Shown: in pieces, positions 41,829 through 50,172 of the stretch | Numbering within the stretch: the first letter of the stretch is position 1 | How the letters are laid out: every line of letters begins with the position of its first letter | DNA from: FEN-680 sp036845225 | Lineage (GTDB): Bacteria; Actinomycetota; Geothermincolia; Fen-727; Anoxymicrobiaceae | Assembly: GCA_036845225.1 (NCBI GenBank) | Contig: DAIUEJ010000012.1 | Span: forward strand, 1-63,288 | DNA: 63,288 nucleotides | Reading direction: 5' to 3' | Made by a program: the position numbers and the translations under genes | Notes under the pieces: model-generated | Seen by the model: the letters and a program-made list of their open reading frames with translations, nothing else | Told to the model about the DNA's origin: nothing | Database searches by the model: none

Positions 41829-41997
41829 GGCGCAATTCTATATCGATACCACGTTTCAATCACTGTTCGGCCGGCCACCCCGGTTATCTGGAGAACGGTT
41901 CGCGCAGCCAGTCCCTGTCAACGGTGACGACATCCCTGCAAAACAATTAGACTGAACCAAGACAGAAAGCTCCCGATCGAGCCGAGGTGCACAGACG

Positions 41998-42501
41998 GTG
42001 AGACAACTGAAATCCCTGGTCCTCCCGTTCTCCGCCATTGTCATCATACCCGGCCTGATACTTATTTTCGCGAGGTCGACGCGCTTCGGGATCAACGCGT
42101 ACCTCGCGGCCGTCCAGGTCCCGGTCGGCGTGGCGTTCTGCCTGCTGGGCCTCGGTCTGATGGCGGTGACTGTTCGCATGCTCGTGATCACAGGCCGCGG
42201 CACCCTCGCGCCGTGGGACCCTACGTCAAAACTCGTCACCGAGGGCATCTACGGACGCGTGCGGAACCCCATGATCGCAGGCGTACTGGCGGTCCTGCTC
42301 GGTGAGGCCGTCCTCTGCGGCTCGCTCGGCGTCCTCATCTGGGCCGTCCTCTTCTTTCTGACCAACACTATCTATTTCCATTACTCAGAAGAAAAGGGCC
42401 TGGAGAAGAGGTTCGGCCGGGAGTACCTGGAGTACAAGCGGCATGTCCCCATGTGGCTGCCCAGGCTGGAGCGGTGGGAGAGAACGGAGGGGCACGCGTG
42501 A
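41998..42501 (+). CDS. Isoprenylcysteine carboxyl methyltransferase-family membrane protein
   Basis: 167 residues with four hydrophobic segments. The C-terminal half has GIYGRVRNPMIAGVLAVLLG (the RNPMY-type SAM motif) and EEKGLEKRFGREYLEYKRHV with PMWLP, typical of ICMT/PEMT-like methyltransferases. In bacteria they methylate lipids or small isoprenoids; the substrate is unknown. GTG 41998 with GAGG upstream. The next gene starts inside its stop codon (GTGA), indicating translational coupling. Confidence 0.85.
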   Translation: MRQLKSLVLPFSAIVIIPGLILIFARSTRFGINAYLAAVQVPVGVAFCLLGLGLMAVTVRMLVITGRGTLAPWDPTSKLVTEGIYGRVRNPMIAGVLAVLLGEAVLCGSLGVLIWAVLFFLTNTIYFHYSEEKGLEKRFGREYLEYKRHVPMWLPRLERWERTEGHA

Positions 42502-43310
42502 TAGAGATATCGGACTTCGAGGATGTCACGCGCTTCAAGCTGAGCCTCGAGGCCGACGGCAAGCCGGTTTACTGGGTCGCCGCCTACCTCGTGGACGGAT
42601 TGCTTATCGACACCGGGTGCAGCCACACCGCCGGGGAGCTCGTCCGGGCGCTCGAGGGGCGCGAGCTGCGCATGGTGGTAAATACCCACTACCATGAGGA
42701 CCACGTAGGCGCCGACCGGCTGCTCAAGGAGCGGCGCGGGGTGCCGATATTCGCCCACCACGATTCCGTGCCCCTGATCAACAGGGTTCCCGAACTGCGC
42801 CCGTACCAGGAGTTCGTCTGGGGGTACCCCGAGCCGACGGTGGCCGAGACCCTGGGAGAATCGATCGAGACCGGGCGGTACCGGTTCGACGTGGTCGAGA
42901 CGCCGGGCCACAGCGAGGGGCACGTGGCCCTGGTCGAGCGGGCGCAGGGGTGGTGTTTCTCGGGCGACATCTTCATCACCGAGAGGCCGAAGGTCATCCG
43001 CGCGGACGAGGACGCGAAGGTGTTGATCACTACGATGCGGATGCTCGCCGAACTGCCGATGGAGCGTCTTGTCCTGTTCACTTCGATGGGCGAGATAATC
43101 CCTGAGGGGAGGCGGGCACTGCTGGCGTGCGCCGGCTACCTCGACGGCCTTCGCGCGGAGTTGAAGCGTCTGGAGGCCGCGGGGCTCTCACCGGTTGAGA
43201 TGCGGAAACAGGTCTTCGGGGAAGGAAGCACGCTTGCCGCGCTGACGGGGGGTCACTTCTCTTCGGATAACCTGGTGTCTTCGCTGCTCGCGGGCCCGGC
43301 CGGCGGTTGA
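42498..43310 (+). CDS. MBL-fold metallo-hydrolase
   Basis: 270 residues. The metal-binding motif NTHYHEDHVG is intact, with later ligands in VVETPGHSEGHVAL and FSGDIFI. The family hydrolyses esters, thioesters or lactones; here glyoxalase-II-like or lactonase activity is possible. The GTG at 42498 overlaps the upstream stop and has GGAGGGG upstream, so I prefer it over a start at 42453. No signal peptide is seen. Confidence 0.85.
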   Translation: MIEISDFEDVTRFKLSLEADGKPVYWVAAYLVDGLLIDTGCSHTAGELVRALEGRELRMVVNTHYHEDHVGADRLLKERRGVPIFAHHDSVPLINRVPELRPYQEFVWGYPEPTVAETLGESIETGRYRFDVVETPGHSEGHVALVERAQGWCFSGDIFITERPKVIRADEDAKVLITTMRMLAELPMERLVLFTSMGEIIPEGRRALLACAGYLDGLRAELKRLEAAGLSPVEMRKQVFGEGSTLAALTGGHFSSDNLVSSLLAGPAGG

Positions 43311-43323
43311 GTCGGAGGCTGCT

Positions 43324-43725
43324 TTACCAGTCCATGTCGACCAGGCTCACCGGGTCCCTGATGTAGTCGTTCGCGGGCTCTTCGTGAACGGTCTCCCCGG
43401 GGCCGAGAACTGCATCGCAGTGCAGGCACCTCGAGACGGTGCCGGGGGTCTCATTGCCACAGGCGAAGCAGGTGACCTCGTCTACCGTGTCCTTCCGCCG
43501 CCTGAAGGTGATCTCCTTGCTGAGGAAATTACCTACGGGTATCTCGCGCTTGAGGACTTCCGGAATAGTGATGTCCCGCTTGAGCACGTCGGGTATGGTG
43601 ATATCGCGCTTCAGAACCTCGGGGATGTGCAGCTCCTTACGCAGCAGATCGCCCGCCTTGATCTCCCTGTTAAGGAGCTCACCCACGGGCTGGTACAGGA
43701 TGCTATCTTCTTTTCTGGCCGACAT
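43324..43725 (-). CDS. Zinc-ribbon protein with tandem VLKRDITIPE repeats
   Basis: 133 residues. Residues about 12-70 are a tandem repeat of 11 residues, for example IPEVLKRDITI, IPDVLKRDITI and IPEVLKREIPV, flanked by more diverged units (LLNREIKAG, LLRKELH, FLSKEITF). A zinc ribbon follows (CFACG and CLHCD, near 92-112). The repeat is regular enough to form a solenoid or a multivalent peptide. No family recognised. ATG 43725 follows GGGGGGT. It is convergent with the MBL gene. Confidence 0.7.
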   Translation of the reverse strand: MSARKEDSILYQPVGELLNREIKAGDLLRKELHIPEVLKRDITIPDVLKRDITIPEVLKREIPVGNFLSKEITFRRRKDTVDEVTCFACGNETPGTVSRCLHCDAVLGPGETVHEEPANDYIRDPVSLVDMDW

Positions 43726-43917
43726 GACACAGACCCCCCATTTGTCCCACCCAGCCATCATACTTATCGGTTATTTCTCACGAATTGTTTAGCCCCAAAT
43801 CCCCAGAATCCGGATTTATTTCAAGAAGGGTTGACCGCGGGAAACATTAAGAAGGCAGAACAGGCCGTCATCGACAGCCCTTGCACTGGTAAAGAGAGGT
43901 CCGGACCGGGGGGAACC

Positions 43918-44706
43918 ATGGCTGAGAAACCTCTGCCGACCCTGTTCGTGTCACACGGGGCACCGACTCTGCCCCTCGAGAAGATTCCTGCCAGGGAGTT
44001 CCTTGCCGAACTGGGCCCTCTGTATGAGCAGGCTGATGCCGTCCTGTGCATATCGGCGCACTGGGAGACTCGCGCCCCGCGCGTCAGCGCGACCGAATCC
44101 CCCGAGACTATACACGACTTCTACGGTTTTCCTGAAGAGTTGTACGAGATCGAGTACCCTGCCCGCGGTTCGGCGCAGCTCGCCGGCCGGGTGGACGACT
44201 TGCTTCGGGACGCGGGGATCCCCTGCGAGATCGAGCCCCGGCGCGGGCTTGACCACGGAGCGTGGGTGCCGATGCTGATCATGTTCCCCGGGGCCGACGT
44301 GCCGGTTGCGCAGCTATCGATCCAGGGCGACCTGGACCCCGCCGGCCATCTCGCGGTGGGCAGGGCGCTGGCGGAACTGAGGCACGAGGGCGTCCTGGTC
44401 ATGGGGAGCGGCGGGGCCGTGCATCCTCTTGGATATGCGGTCCTCGGCCCGGGCATGCCCACCGACCAGTGGGCGCTGGATTTTGACAGGTGGCTGTCGA
44501 AGACGGTAGAGCAAGGCGACACTGACGCAGCGGTGGGCTATCGAACGCTCGCCCCTTACCCCGAGCGGGCACACCCGTACCCGGACCATTTCATGCCCTT
44601 GCTTGGGGCCATGGGTGCGGCCGGGCAAGGAGCGACCGGCGAAGTCATCCACCACAGCTGGTTCTGGGGCGACCTGGGAATGGCGGCCTACAGCTTCAGC
44701 CAGTGA
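43918..44706 (+). CDS. DODA/LigB-type extradiol dioxygenase
   Basis: 262 residues. The metal and catalytic His residues sit in VSHGAPTLPL, SAHWETRAP, GLDHGAWVPM and GSGGAVHPLG, the pattern of 4,5-DOPA dioxygenase and E. coli YgiD. The enzyme cleaves catechol-type rings next to the hydroxyls with O2 and a non-haem metal. ATG 43918 has GGGGGGAA upstream; the much longer open frame before it overlaps the opposing zinc-ribbon gene and is not coding. O2 use suggests at least microaerobic conditions. Confidence 0.9.
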   Translation: MAEKPLPTLFVSHGAPTLPLEKIPAREFLAELGPLYEQADAVLCISAHWETRAPRVSATESPETIHDFYGFPEELYEIEYPARGSAQLAGRVDDLLRDAGIPCEIEPRRGLDHGAWVPMLIMFPGADVPVAQLSIQGDLDPAGHLAVGRALAELRHEGVLVMGSGGAVHPLGYAVLGPGMPTDQWALDFDRWLSKTVEQGDTDAAVGYRTLAPYPERAHPYPDHFMPLLGAMGAAGQGATGEVIHHSWFWGDLGMAAYSFSQ

Positions 44707-44744
44707 TGCGCGGTATCTCTACCTGATGCGAGAAGGCCGCCCGG

Positions 44745-45164
44745 TTACTGGGTCGGGGGGCCGGATGTCGACAGAGAGACCTTCCAGGTGCCGCTTTCTT
44801 TGGTGAGTGAGAAAGTGACGTTCTCGGACTGCGCTCCCTGGGTCAGTTTGACGTTTATGGATGCCGTGTTTCCGGTGACCTTCGAGCCGGTGATGCTCCA
44901 GGTCAGCTTCGTGTTCCCCTCGGCAACGCTGGCCGGGGTCGAAGAATTCGCCGCGACCCATTCCTGACGGGTGACCTGCTTCTTGTCTTTGGCAGTGAGC
45001 ATATCGTAGATGGCGTTGTAATCGTTCTTCTTGACGGCGGACAACAAGTTCTCCACCGCCTGCTTGGGACTGCTCGCAGTCGATGTCGAGGTGCCGCAAG
45101 CTTCAATGAGCAGAACGCACGCGATTAAGACCAATAACAGTACAAAGGGCAGCGATTTCTTCAA
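44745..45164 (-). CDS. Small lipoprotein (DUF4878/NTF2-like)
   Basis: 139 residues: signal peptide with lipobox IEAC, a short Ser/Thr linker, then PKQAVENLLSAVKKNDYNAI and a beta sheet ending FSLTKESGTWKVSL, the NTF2-like pattern of DUF4878. Probably anchored on the outer face of the membrane. Function unknown. Confidence 0.72.
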   Translation of the reverse strand: MKKSLPFVLLLVLIACVLLIEACGTSTSTASSPKQAVENLLSAVKKNDYNAIYDMLTAKDKKQVTRQEWVAANSSTPASVAEGNTKLTWSITGSKVTGNTASINVKLTQGAQSENVTFSLTKESGTWKVSLSTSGPPTQ

Positions 45165-45334
45165 GGACGCACCTCTTTTCGGTTGCTCTGGGACGGACTA
45201 CAGTCATTATACTAGTTCTCGTGTCTCTAACCTTCAGAAAGGCGGAAACGGATTCAAATGCAAGGCGATGCCCGCGAACGTGTCGGGCGTTCTACAGGCT
45301 GGTATCGGGTACCAGGGCCGTTAGGGAGGCACGA

Positions 45335-46155
45335 TTGATAATCGACGGGCACGCGCATTCCTCGGGAGTCTTTTACGACTCCGACCATATTGTGGAGAAG
45401 CTCGACGAGCTCGGGGTCGACAAGGTCGTCCTCTGCCCGGGCCTGGTAAACGACGACAAGAACGTTCACGTGCCTGGCTTCGCGCGAGTCGCCGGGAACA
45501 GAGACGTCATGATCCCGGTGAACAGGTTCCTGCGGTCCGCGGCCGTCCTCAAGAAGGAGAAGCAAGACCTCACCACCCGGAATGAGCTCGTCCACGCCTT
45601 TCACGAGAAGCACCCGGACAGGATCGAGCAGTTCTACTGGGCGGACCCGGCAGCCGACGATTTCCTGGAAGACCTGGCGGCGAGGTACGCGGAGTGGGGT
45701 TCAAAGGCATCAAGCTCCACCAGTGCATCGAGCGGTTCGGGATGGACGCGCCGGTGCTGGGCGATATGGCGGTGTTCGCCGGGGACAACGGGCTCCCCGT
45801 CTTCGTCCACATCTATTCAAAGGCCGGGGCGCTCAGGACGATGGACCTCATCACCTCGCACCGCGGCACCAACTTCATAATCGCCCATCTGATCGGGCTG
45901 GAACTGTTCGAGAGCCTTCCGCGAAATGTGGAGAACGTCTACTTCGATATATCTCCCCCGGCGCTCATCTCGGAGCGGAGGGTGATGAAGGCGATCGAGA
46001 GGTTCCGGGCGGCGCGCATAGTCTTCGGCTCCGACATGCCCCACGGAAAAGACGCCCTTGCACGGAACCTTCAGAAGCTCAAAGGCATGGACATCCCGCC
46101 CAAGCAACTGGAACTGATCCTGGGCAGGAACATGGAAAGGCTGCTGGAGGAGTAG
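45335..46155 (+). pseudogene. Amidohydrolase (TIM barrel) with a frameshift
   Basis: TTG 45335 (site AGGGAGGC) begins IIDGHAHSSGVFYDSDHIVE, the HxH metal motif of amidohydrolase_2. The frame runs to EDLAARYAEWG near 45697 and then loses sense. The next frame continues directly as FKGIKLHQCIERFGMDAPVL, then VFVHIYSKAG, IIAHLIG and FGSDMPHG to TAG 46153-46155. Adding one G in the run GGGG (45696-45699) restores a single frame of about 273 residues with all metal ligands. This could be a homopolymer base-calling error or a true frameshift. If intact, it is a decarboxylase or hydrolase of the ACMSD-like family. Confidence 0.75.
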
Positions 46156-46167
46156 AGGCCCCGCCTC

Positions 46168-46632
46168 TTATTCGTAACCCAGGGGGTAGACGAAGTCGGC
46201 CATTTCCGGGCGCTCTATCCAGCCGAGCCTGCGGTAGTACTCCCGCTCGTAGGAAGGTCGGTTGCGGCTGTTCAACAGCGCGAGGCGGATGCAGCCCTTC
46301 TCGATCGCGATGTTCTTTACAGCCTCTATGAGGGACCGCCCGTATCCTTTGCGCCTCTCTTTCTGGAGGACGAACATCTCCGAGACGAAACCCTCGGACC
46401 CGGGCAGTATCAGGTAAGGGAGCCAGTGGACCGCGATGTAACCGCAGACCTTGCTGTGCGGGTTCGCAGCGACCAGGATCGTGTGGCTCTCGTCGGCGTT
46501 GCACATCTGCAGGTGGCGCCTGATGTGGTCCTCGTTCGCGCTCTTGAACCACCCGAGCTCGCGCACGATCGCCGCGATGTCGGGAACGTCCTCGTCCGTG
46601 GCAGGCCTGATGTCCGGCGGTTGCTCTTTCAT
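46168..46632 (-). CDS. GNAT-family N-acetyltransferase
   Basis: 154 residues. Acetyl-CoA motif A reads EMFVLQKERRKGYGRSLIEA (the RRKGYG phosphate loop), with motif B around YYRRLGW. The substrate amine is unknown. The gene is convergent with the amidohydrolase and divergent from the nitronate monooxygenase. Confidence 0.85.
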   Translation of the reverse strand: MKEQPPDIRPATDEDVPDIAAIVRELGWFKSANEDHIRRHLQMCNADESHTILVAANPHSKVCGYIAVHWLPYLILPGSEGFVSEMFVLQKERRKGYGRSLIEAVKNIAIEKGCIRLALLNSRNRPSYEREYYRRLGWIERPEMADFVYPLGYE

Positions 46633-46846
46633 CTTGTGTCCTCTTTCACGTTGCGTGTCGGGGGAGAATGCAAAAGCGCGCTGCGGTCGCGGCGTGAGTT
46701 ATTCATGAATAGTAAATTCTTTAATAGTCTTCGTGTCATGAGATGTTTGCCCCGAAACGTCTGCCGTCCGACCTGGCGATCAATCCTACCACCTGGCGGC
46801 CCATGGCCGCTACCGCTGGACAATCCCATTACTGCCCGAATACAGA

Positions 46847-46852
46847 TATAAT
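46847..46852 (+). promoter_or_regulatory. TATAAT box before the nitronate monooxygenase gene
   Basis: TATAAT 70 bases before ATG 46922 in the 289-base gap 46633-46921, which otherwise holds nothing recognisable. No clear -35. Confidence 0.3.
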
Positions 46853-46921
46853 TTGGCGGGTCACAAAACACAACCCCCTAAAGGCGCCCGGCAGGTCCGG
46901 GCTTGAAGAAGGGAAGGTCCG

Positions 46922-47968
46922 ATGAAGACACGTGTGACGGAACTCCTCGGGATCGAGCACCCTATCATCCTATCGGGCATGAGCTGGATCAGCGTGCCCA
47001 AGATGGTGGCCGCGGTATCGAATGCCGGCGGGCTGGGACTGCTTGCGACAGGCGCGCTGAACGCGGACGACACGCGGAAGTCGGTGCGTGAGATCCGCGA
47101 GCTGACGGACAAGCCGTTCGGCGCCAACGTGTCGCTGCTGTTCCCGGGCGCCGCGGAAAACGCCATGGTTTTGCTGGAGGAGAAGGTCCCCGTCATCAAC
47201 TTCTCACTGGGTAAAGGTGACTGGATCGTGAACGCCGCCAACGAGTACGGCGGCAAAGTGCTTGCCACGGTGACCAACGTCCGACACGCCAAGAGGGCCC
47301 AGGATTACGGTTCGCACGGCGTGATCGTGACCGGCAACGAGGCGGCCGCCCACGGGGAACCGCCGACGACTTTCTGCCTGGTCCCGAGCATCGCTGAAGC
47401 GCTCGAGATACCGGTCATCGCGGCGGGAGGCGTCGCGGACGGCCGCGGGCTGGCCGCGGTCCTGGCGCTCGGTGGCGAGGGCGTGGCGATGGGCACTCGT
47501 CTCATGGCGACCCAGGAGAGCCCGCTGCATGAGAACTTCAAGCAACTCTCCATACAGAAGGACGTCTACGACACCATCTACTCCAAGAAGTTCGACGGCC
47601 TGTGGTGCCGCGTTCAGGACACGCCTGCCGCTCGCAAGGCGACCAAGAGAGGGCTCTTCCCGTTCGGATACCTGCAGGCCATCCCGAACTCCCGCGCCAT
47701 AGCGCAGCAGATAGGGCTGCCATACTGGAAGCTCTTCGTCGGCGTGCTGGCCTCCGGCTGGGACAACGCCAAGCAGCTTGCCTACATGGCGAACGCATTC
47801 AAGCAGATCCGGGTGGCGACCGAGCTCGGAGACGTGGACAAGGGCGTACTTCCCGTCGGGCAGGTGCAGGGCCTGATGCACGACATACCGACTGTCCAGG
47901 AGTGCATAGACCGCACCGTCAAAGAGGCGGAGGAAGTCATCACCAACCTTCAGAAGAAGATCGTTTGA
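46922..47968 (+). CDS. Nitronate monooxygenase-family flavoprotein
   Basis: 348 residues. The FMN-binding TIM barrel starts ELLGIEHPIILSGMSWISVP and contains SNAGGLGLL, the GNEAAAHGEPPTT segment (position of the GxEAGGHxG motif), PVIAAGGVADGRG, and ALGGEGVAMGTRLMATQES. Members oxidise alkyl nitronates or act as enoyl-reductase-like FMN proteins; the altered EAAAHG motif makes the exact reaction uncertain. ATG 46922 has AAGGGAAGG upstream. A strong terminator follows. Confidence 0.88.
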   Translation: MKTRVTELLGIEHPIILSGMSWISVPKMVAAVSNAGGLGLLATGALNADDTRKSVREIRELTDKPFGANVSLLFPGAAENAMVLLEEKVPVINFSLGKGDWIVNAANEYGGKVLATVTNVRHAKRAQDYGSHGVIVTGNEAAAHGEPPTTFCLVPSIAEALEIPVIAAGGVADGRGLAAVLALGGEGVAMGTRLMATQESPLHENFKQLSIQKDVYDTIYSKKFDGLWCRVQDTPAARKATKRGLFPFGYLQAIPNSRAIAQQIGLPYWKLFVGVLASGWDNAKQLAYMANAFKQIRVATELGDVDKGVLPVGQVQGLMHDIPTVQECIDRTVKEAEEVITNLQKKIV

Positions 47969-47989
47969 GGGTGCTGCAGCAGACTCTTG

Positions 47990-48018
47990 AAGGCCCCGGC
48001 CGAACACCGGGGCCTTTT
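47990..48018 (+). terminator. Rho-independent terminator after the nitronate monooxygenase gene
   Basis: AAGGCCCCGG (47990-47999) pairs with CCGGGGCCTT (48007-48016) over a 7-base loop, followed by TT. Stop codon is 22 bases upstream. Confidence 0.8.
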
Positions 48019-48080
48019 CCTTCAACGAGATGCTGGCAGGTCCGCAGGGGTCGCGATGTCAGTAACCCAGGGGAACGCTG

Positions 48081-50018
48081 ATGAAACTGCTGGAACCAGG
48101 AAATATCGGGCGCCTCACCCTTAAGAACAGGGTCGTAATGACGCCAATGGGCATGTTCGGGGTGCCGAACCCGGACGGGAGCCTGAGCCAGCGCGGTATG
48201 GAGTTCTACCTGGCGAGGGCGAGAGGGGGCACCGCACTGGTGATGCCCGCCGCGGCGCTCGTCACTACCGAGTTCGAGGCGCCGTGCACCGCGCTCAACG
48301 CGTTCGACTCGATGGACAAGGTCCTCCCCTGGAGCATGTTGGCGGAGCGGGTCCATCACTACGGCGCGAAGCTGGGCATCCAGCTCAGCGCTGGCCTCGG
48401 CCGGGCGAGCGTCAATTACTTCTTCGACAGCAGCAACGTGCCGGTGTCGGCGTCCCCCGTCCAGGCCCATTGGACGCCCTGGATAACCTGCCGGCCGCTC
48501 GAGGTCGAAGAGATCGAGCGGATAACGGCGGCCTTCGGGGTCGCGGCGATGCTCGCCCGCACCTGCGGGATCGACATCGTCGAGATACACGGCTATGGGG
48601 GCTACCTGCTCGACCAGTTCGCTTCAGAGCTGTGGAACAAGAGGACGGACGATTACGGCGGCAGCCTCTCCAACCGGATGCGCTTCCCGCTGCAGGTCGT
48701 GGGCGCGGTGAAGGCCGCATGCGGCGACGAGGTGCCGGTGGTCTTCAAGATGACCCCGGTGCACTTCACCGAAGGCGGACGCGAGCTCGACGAAGGCCTC
48801 GAGATAGCGAAGATGCTCGAGTCGGCAGGGGTGGACGCGCTCCATGTGGACGCCGGCTGTTACGAGGCGTGGCACAAGGCGATACCGCCGGTCTACGAGC
48901 CGTTCGCGGTGCAGAGCGACATGGCGGCCGCGGTGAAGGGGGCGGTCGGGATCCCGATCATAGCCAACGGGAAGCTGGGCGACCCGGCCGTCGCGGAGTC
49001 TGTCCTGCTGGAAGGGAAAGCGGACTTCATCGGGCTCGGGCGCTCGCAGCTCGCCGACCCCGAGTGGGTCCTCAAGGTCGCCGAGGGACGTCCTGAGGAC
49101 ATCGTGCCGTGCATCGGCTGTAGCGAGGGGTGCATAGCGCGAGGCTTCAGCGGGAAGTACGCTTCCTGCGCCGTCAACCCGGCCTGCACCATGGAGAGCG
49201 CGTACCGGCTCGAGCCCGCGACTGCGCCGAGGCGCGTACTGGTAGTCGGCGGAGGGCCGGCGGGCATGATGGCTGCCGTCACAGCCGCCCGCAGAGGTCA
49301 CGACGTGACCGTCTGGGAGAAGTCGTCCCGCCTGGGGGGCTACCTGGTCCCCGCGGGGGCTCCGGATTTCAAGCGCGATGTCCGCAGGCTCCTGGACCAC
49401 ATGGTCGGTCAGGTGGACAAGCTCGATATCGAGGTCCTGCTGGGCCGGGAAGCCACCGTTGAGGCTATTCGCGAGACGTCCCCGGAGGTGGTGGTGGTCG
49501 CCACCGGCTCCGTGCCTGTCGTGCCCGCGCTGCCGGGCCTTCAAAGGGAAGAGGTCTACGGCGCGATCGATGTCTTGAACGGGAACATCCCATCAGGAGA
49601 TAGCGTGCTGGTCGCGGGCGGAGGGGTTATCGGGTGCGAGGCGGCGGCGTTCCTGGCCGAACGGGGCAAGCGCGTGACCGTCATCGACATGCAGGGGCTT
49701 CTGGCCGCCGAGCCGGTGTTCGTCCTGAACCGGGCGAGCCTCCTGGCCCTGCTCGAGAAGCTAGCGGTCGAAACGGTCGAGGGGGCCGAGCTGCTCGAGG
49801 TCGTCGAAGGAGGAGCCCGGGTGAGGGAAGATTCCACGGAGAGGACGATCGAGTGCGACGCGGTGGTGCTCGCTCTCGGCTTGAAGCCGGACAGTGAGCT
49901 TGCCTGCCGGATCTCAGGATTGGATGGCATTGAGGTCCGCGTGGTCGGCGATACCGTGCGGCCCCGCAAGGTCCTCGATGCCGTGTGGGAAGGCTTCCAC
50001 GCAGGCAGGCTGCTCTAG
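48081..50018 (+). CDS. FMN/FAD/Fe-S enoate reductase (2,4-dienoyl-CoA reductase family)
   Basis: 645 residues. The N-terminal old-yellow-enzyme barrel has KNRVVMTPMGMFG, IQLSAGLGRA, and HGYGGYLLDQF(A)SELWNKR (His/Tyr active-site region). The Fe-S loop follows with CIGCSEGC and CAVNPAC (near 350-370). The C-terminal half has VLVVGGGPAGMMAA (FAD) and VLVAGGGVIGCEAA (NAD(P)H). The enzyme reduces conjugated C=C bonds, as in FadH, bile-acid BaiCD or clostridial enoate reductases. ATG 48081 has GGGG upstream. It fits the lipid/aromatic acid theme of the thiolase and ligase operons. Confidence 0.9.
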   Translation: MKLLEPGNIGRLTLKNRVVMTPMGMFGVPNPDGSLSQRGMEFYLARARGGTALVMPAAALVTTEFEAPCTALNAFDSMDKVLPWSMLAERVHHYGAKLGIQLSAGLGRASVNYFFDSSNVPVSASPVQAHWTPWITCRPLEVEEIERITAAFGVAAMLARTCGIDIVEIHGYGGYLLDQFASELWNKRTDDYGGSLSNRMRFPLQVVGAVKAACGDEVPVVFKMTPVHFTEGGRELDEGLEIAKMLESAGVDALHVDAGCYEAWHKAIPPVYEPFAVQSDMAAAVKGAVGIPIIANGKLGDPAVAESVLLEGKADFIGLGRSQLADPEWVLKVAEGRPEDIVPCIGCSEGCIARGFSGKYASCAVNPACTMESAYRLEPATAPRRVLVVGGGPAGMMAAVTAARRGHDVTVWEKSSRLGGYLVPAGAPDFKRDVRRLLDHMVGQVDKLDIEVLLGREATVEAIRETSPEVVVVATGSVPVVPALPGLQREEVYGAIDVLNGNIPSGDSVLVAGGGVIGCEAAAFLAERGKRVTVIDMQGLLAAEPVFVLNRASLLALLEKLAVETVEGAELLEVVEGGARVREDSTERTIECDAVVLALGLKPDSELACRISGLDGIEVRVVGDTVRPRKVLDAVWEGFHAGRLL

Positions 50019-50172
50019 GCGCCGGTCTCTTCCATCCCACGCGAGACCACCACGGCACGACCGATTGCCCGCGGGTTCAAGGCGCGCAATCGATAATGTC
50101 GATAGACGACTGTATGAGAACGGAGCCAGACTGCGCGCCCGGCGCCCTGGCCGGGTCTGACGGGGAGACCCC

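Noticed and set aside
43384..43917. Long N-terminal extension of the DODA dioxygenase
   Set aside because: It is antisense to the zinc-ribbon gene and ATG 43918 has a strong ribosome site.
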